The position numbers were made by a program, and so were the translations under genes. Below, in pieces: positions 47,470 through 50,236 of a stretch of 50,236 nucleotides of DNA; position 1 is the first letter of the stretch; every line of letters begins with the position of its first letter. The notes under the pieces were generated by a model. The model was not told the DNA's origin and ran no database searches. It saw only the letters and a list, made by a program, of their open reading frames with translations. Location of the stretch: assembly GCA_903874275.1 (NCBI GenBank), contig CAIQRS010000185.1:1-50236 (forward strand), in the 5' to 3' direction. Source of the stretch: an uncultured Anaeromyxobacter sp. GTDB taxonomy: Bacteria > Myxococcota > Myxococcia > Myxococcales > Anaeromyxobacteraceae.

Positions 47470-48035
47470 TAGGCAATCCTCTCGAACTCTGGGCAGGCGG
47501 CGAGGGAGCACACCCCGTACTTGCGGCCCTTGCGTGAAGTTAGGGTGACCAGGTGCTTGTCCCCGTGCTCGGGGCAGGTCCATGCGCCGGATGTTACGGG
47601 TGGAGTAGTAGCAACTGGAGCGGCATCTAGGACGGCGAAGGCGGCAGCAAAGGCCTGACGCTGGGCGTCAGCCTGCTGCGCCGCAAACTTCTCCTCGAAG
47701 GAGGGACCAATGTCGGGCGCTTTCTCCTCGGGAGGGGGAGAGATCGGCGGCAGGGGCTCGGCGAGCCCGGCCTCCCGCTCGATGGAGAGCAGGCAGGACT
47801 CGATGCCGGCGAGCTGAGCCTGCATCTGGAACAGGTTCTCCCTGATGATCTTGGAGGAATGTATGACCTGGCTCTGGATCCCCTCGTCGTGCGGGAATAT
47901 ATCCCCCTTCGCGTCGAGGAATGTAGACCTTACGTTGCTCTCCATGCCGACGGGCGTGAGCTGGGTGGCCTTCTCCTGCTTCATGCCCATGATGCTCGCC
48001 GTCATCGCGTCGAGCACGTTCTGCGTGTCGCTCAC
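47469..48035 (-). CDS. Helical protein with C-terminal zinc ribbon, 188 aa
   Basis: Residues 55-95 form a helix pair (KIIRENLFQMQAQLAGIESCLLSIE), followed by a Pro/Glu-rich linker and an Ala/Gln helix. The last 35 residues (WTCPEHGDKHLVTLTSRKGRKYGVCSL...CPEF) are a small zinc ribbon of the type found at the ends of ssDNA-binding or recombination proteins. The function is uncertain; it stands beside the Cas4/RecB-like nuclease, so a DNA-repair context is plausible. Confidence 0.65.
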   Translation of the reverse strand: MSDTQNVLDAMTASIMGMKQEKATQLTPVGMESNVRSTFLDAKGDIFPHDEGIQSQVIHSSKIIRENLFQMQAQLAGIESCLLSIEREAGLAEPLPPISPPPEEKAPDIGPSFEEKFAAQQADAQRQAFAAAFAVLDAAPVATTPPVTSGAWTCPEHGDKHLVTLTSRKGRKYGVCSLAACPEFERIA

Positions 48036-48214
48036 TTACGGTCCCCCTTCCAGATGACATTGAGGCACCCGGTGCAGAGCCAGAGGACCTGGCCCTTCTG
48101 CTCGTAGGGGTTCTTCCGCCACGGCAGCCCGCAGCACGCGGCCAGCCCTGAGTACGGGGGGTCGATCAGGTGGATGACCACGACCGGGTAGTTGGGAAGC
48201 TCCTGCTCCTTCAT
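48032..48214 (-). CDS. Small Cys-rich protein, 60 aa
   Basis: Two Cys groups, CCGLPW and CTGC, can form one zinc site after a short beta segment (YPVVVIHLIDPPY). It is coupled by ATGA to the nuclease gene upstream and to the gene downstream. Function unknown. Confidence 0.65.
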   Translation of the reverse strand: MKEQELPNYPVVVIHLIDPPYSGLAACCGLPWRKNPYEQKGQVLWLCTGCLNVIWKGDRK

Positions 48215-49245
48215 TCTCCCTCCGGGGCACTGCCACTGTAGTTAGCGGTGAACAGGGTGTCGGGCTCCGGGTACGTGGCGAGGAAGCGCGCGAAGGCGAC
48301 GCTCCCAAGGAAGGCCCGGAGCACACTCTGGTTGAAGTCGAACAGGTGGACGGCCCACGAGTTGGGCCTGATGTGGACGAGGCCCCCGAGCATGGTCGCG
48401 TTCAGCAGCTCGGTGAGCCGGTGGTCGATGATCCCGTTCGTGCCGACGAACTCGGCCGCCATGTAGGCGTGGGCCTGCACGACCTGATCCGTGTAGACGC
48501 CCTTCGAGGTCTTCCAGTCGAGAAGGGCGAGTTCGCCGCCGAGGGCCCGGAACATGTCGAGGGTGAACGTCTCGGCCTTGGGCATCGGGCCGTCGTAGCC
48601 GTCGGGCAGGAGCCACGCGAGCGCGTCTGCGCTCCCGGCGTAGCCCGCCGTCAGGTTGAAGACCTGCACTTCACGGGCGATGATGAACATGGGCACGTTC
48701 GCGCGCATGTCCCAGTACTGGCGGAGCGAGTTCCGCACGAAGTTGACGTCCTCGAAGCGGACCCCGTCCTTGACCTTGCTCTTGTCGCGGTTCGACAGGC
48801 CCGCAAAGGCGCTCTCGACGTAGGCCTGCTCGATGCGCGTCCAATCGACGTTCTTCTCGATCGCCTCGTGCGTGATGGTACCGCGGATGGCGGCGATGTT
48901 CCGGGGCTCGTCGGCCGTATCGCTCAGCCACTTCCGGACCGAGTCGATGGCTCCCTGCTCGCCGGCGGTCGCGTCGTACTTCTTCGCGAACTCGCTCGGG
49001 AACTCGAAGACCTGACGCTTCTCGGTCACGCCACCGCGTGGCCCGATGGTCGTCTGCTTCTGCGTCCCGAGGATCGTGTCGATGACGTTCCCGATCTGCC
49101 AGCGCACGAGCACGTAGGGCTCGCCGCACAGGCGCCGGATGCTCGTGACCGACAGCACGTCCGTCGGCTCACCGCCCTCGGCGGGGTCCCACCTATAGAA
49201 ACGGAACCCTTCGCCGCTGATGCTCGCGTTCTTGGGATTGCTCAT
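48211..49245 (-). CDS. Cas4/RecB-like PD-(D/E)xK exonuclease, 344 aa
   Basis: The core nuclease is clear: RGTITHEAIE (121-130, with His126), REVQVFN then YAGSADALAWL with Asp207, GGELALLDWKTSK with Asp243 and Lys245, and QVVQAHAYMAAEF with Gln257 and Tyr261. These are the RecB/Cas4-family motifs. There is no Cys cluster at the end, so it lacks the Cas4 iron-sulphur site. It likely processes DNA ends for recombination. I start at ATG 49245 (coupled to the upstream stop); the longer start would need the neighbour's frame. Confidence 0.75.
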   Translation of the reverse strand: MSNPKNASISGEGFRFYRWDPAEGGEPTDVLSVTSIRRLCGEPYVLVRWQIGNVIDTILGTQKQTTIGPRGGVTEKRQVFEFPSEFAKKYDATAGEQGAIDSVRKWLSDTADEPRNIAAIRGTITHEAIEKNVDWTRIEQAYVESAFAGLSNRDKSKVKDGVRFEDVNFVRNSLRQYWDMRANVPMFIIAREVQVFNLTAGYAGSADALAWLLPDGYDGPMPKAETFTLDMFRALGGELALLDWKTSKGVYTDQVVQAHAYMAAEFVGTNGIIDHRLTELLNATMLGGLVHIRPNSWAVHLFDFNQSVLRAFLGSVAFARFLATYPEPDTLFTANYSGSAPEGE

Positions 49246-49457
49246 GGCTTCACCAGCTCGGGCATCGTCTCCACCCACCTGACGCAGTGCCAGATGGCGT
49301 CGGGCAACATCCACTCGTGGTTCCGGGACACGGCCTCGCTGACGCCCTCCGCGTCCCTGCTCTTGCTGAGCACGGCGGCCCGTGCCCTGGCCTCCGCCGG
49401 GTCGGAGAAGTACTCCTCGGTCGTGCGATTGTGCATGACGATCTTGTGCTCGCCCAT
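49242..49457 (-). CDS. Hypothetical protein, 71 aa
   Basis: Unknown. It is an alpha/beta protein (EHKIVMHNRTTEEYFSD, EARARAAVLSKSRD). Two starts are possible: ATG 49457 sharing one base with the upstream stop, or GTG 49460. No good ribosome site is seen, so it is probably coupled to the membrane-protein gene upstream. Confidence 0.6.
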   Translation of the reverse strand: MGEHKIVMHNRTTEEYFSDPAEARARAAVLSKSRDAEGVSEAVSRNHEWMLPDAIWHCVRWVETMPELVKP

Positions 49458-49696
49458 CACGCGTACTGGTCCGTGACCGCGAGCAGGAGCATGGCCGCGA
49501 TGCCCGCTACTGCCGCGAAGGGCGCCGCATCGACGGACTCCACGCCCACGATGAGGGCGATGACGGCCACGATGTAGAGCAGGATCCGGCGCACCGCGGC
49601 GCGCTCGTGGCCGCCGATGGCGTACCGTAGCCCGTGTTCGACTCTCACGGCGTGAGAGTCTGACTCGATGAGAGTGTCTTCCGCGAGAGTCACCAT
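49457..49696 (-). CDS. Two-helix membrane protein, 79 aa
   Basis: Two membrane helices are evident: RILLYIVAVIALIVGVESV and AAPFAAVAGIAAMLLLAVT, with a short loop between. The N terminus is charged. It could be an early membrane protein that blocks superinfection or affects the host envelope; nothing more can be read. It overlaps the gene upstream by 7 nt. Confidence 0.65.
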   Translation of the reverse strand: MVTLAEDTLIESDSHAVRVEHGLRYAIGGHERAAVRRILLYIVAVIALIVGVESVDAAPFAAVAGIAAMLLLAVTDQYA

Positions 49697-49989
49697 GATG
49701 TCAGTCCTCCGATGTCGATGTCGGGAAGGGGGGCAGGAGGTAGGGCCTCGGATAGCCCGTAGAGGGGCCAGAAGGCTCGGGTGTGAGTGCGGTCGTGCTC
49801 GTGATGGCTGCAGTACTGGCGTGCAACGGACAGCACCCACATGCGGCCGTGCCGGGGATGGGTCGGGCAAACGTCACCGTCCCCGTAATCGTGACTTGCT
49901 CTGGATGGTCGGGGCACGGGTCGAGCCACCGCCGCAAGAGCGGTCGCCTTCGCACGGGCAAGATCCAGCGCTTCATCGGACATCCCCAT
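49690..49989 (-). CDS. Small Cys/His protein, 99 aa; relative of the gene at 9146-9355
   Basis: I choose ATG 49989 because AGGAAGG lies 6 nt before it. The DLARAKATALAAVARPV helix and CPTHPRHGRMWVLSVARQYCSHHEHDR match the gene at 9146-9355 in order and spacing (a C-H-C-H possible zinc site). The two are paralogues at opposite ends of the leftward unit. A different frame (49701-49976) has poor composition and is rejected. Confidence 0.65.
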   Translation of the reverse strand: MGMSDEALDLARAKATALAAVARPVPRPSRASHDYGDGDVCPTHPRHGRMWVLSVARQYCSHHEHDRTHTRAFWPLYGLSEALPPAPLPDIDIGGLTSW

Positions 49990-50236
49990 CGAGCACCTTC
50001 CTCGCCTCACTAAGGGCGGCCATACAACGGGCCCAGTCGCCTGCCTGCATCCCCAACGGAGCGGACGCAGCCTCGACCAGCTTCGCGAGCGCTGCGCGGA
50101 GGCGGGCGATCTCGCGGTTCTGCTGGCGGGCCAGTTCGTCACGGCACGCGGCGTCGTGCTGCGCTTGCGCGATGACTTCCTCTACGCCGATGTGCCCGCA
50201 CCAGTCGGGCGGCAGGGCGGCGAGGATGGCGGCGGC
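49973..50236 (-). CDS. Coiled-coil hypothetical protein, cut by the right window edge
   Basis: The 5' end lies beyond the window; 87 residues up to the stop at 49973 are visible. The first 16 residues are the same as 86-101 of the left-edge protein but for one (Val to Ile), and DELARQQNREIARLRA is also shared. The following C-terminal part differs. It overlaps the gene downstream by 17 nt. It is either a paralogue or another version of the same locus. Confidence 0.65.
   Translation of the reverse strand, partial: AAAILAALPPDWCGHIGVEEVIAQAQHDAACRDELARQQNREIARLRAALAKLVEAASAPLGMQAGDWARCMAALSEARKVLDGDVR

Noticed and set aside
1-50236. Lysogeny module
   Set aside because: No integrase, excisionase or CI-like repressor was recognised on either strand; the tRNA-like gene is not flanked by an att-like repeat that I can see.

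Overview
This window is most of the genome of a tailed double-stranded DNA phage with high G+C. It holds a terminase, portal, scaffold, N4-gp56-like capsid protein, fibres and a lysis cassette. Coding density is very high, with most starts overlapping the previous stop as ATGA or GTGA, and many small zinc-ribbon proteins. The high G+C, the small CxxC/RRHRxxxH proteins, the HExxH protein and several phage-only families recall phages of actinobacteria, so a high-G+C host is my inference. I see no integrase, immunity repressor, ribosomal RNA or CRISPR array, which fits a lytic phage.

Layout. Positions 1-9795 (minus strand) carry about 28 small early-type genes, mostly unknown, with one HhH-GPD-like protein, one phage ParB-like/DUF protein, a lipoprotein and many zinc-binding proteins. 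Positions 9796-10764 are a gene-free control region with 13-bp tandem repeats, a large inverted repeat, a TATA-rich palindrome and hairpins; it separates the two divergent transcription units and may be the origin. Positions 10765-15182 (plus) hold replication genes: a possible ssDNA-binding protein, a tRNA-Trp-like gene, a prim-pol, an SF3 helicase, a VRR-NUC nuclease and a possible small terminase. Positions 15175-29200 hold packaging and head genes: large terminase, portal, an HNH endonuclease, two large virion proteins (868 and 1911 residues, the second with an HEMAH metalloprotease motif), scaffold and major capsid protein. A terminator follows the capsid gene. Positions 29315-40085 hold a repeat-rich surface protein, connector and tail proteins, a glycosyltransferase-like protein, a collagen-like fibre and a LamG-type fibre. 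Positions 40082-43083 are the lysis module: two C39-like cysteine peptidases (one fused to a lysozyme-like domain), a coiled-coil membrane protein and an LLH-type holin. A strong terminator at 43101-43135 closes the rightward unit.

Positions 43409-50236 (minus) hold a secreted Pro-Thr repeat protein, a DnaQ-like exonuclease, a DUF1599/Nmad1-like protein, a HAD phosphatase, an HExxH protein, a Cas4/RecB-like nuclease and small zinc or membrane proteins.

The two window ends carry related truncated genes on the same strand (71 bp with one mismatch plus 45 bp identical). Both outer blocks are transcribed leftward, so the simplest picture is a circularly permuted or terminally redundant genome of about 50 kb. 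One leftward unit would run from 9.8 kb through the ends to 43.4 kb, and one rightward unit from 10.7 to 43.1 kb. All functions come from reading translations by eye; no database search was run.
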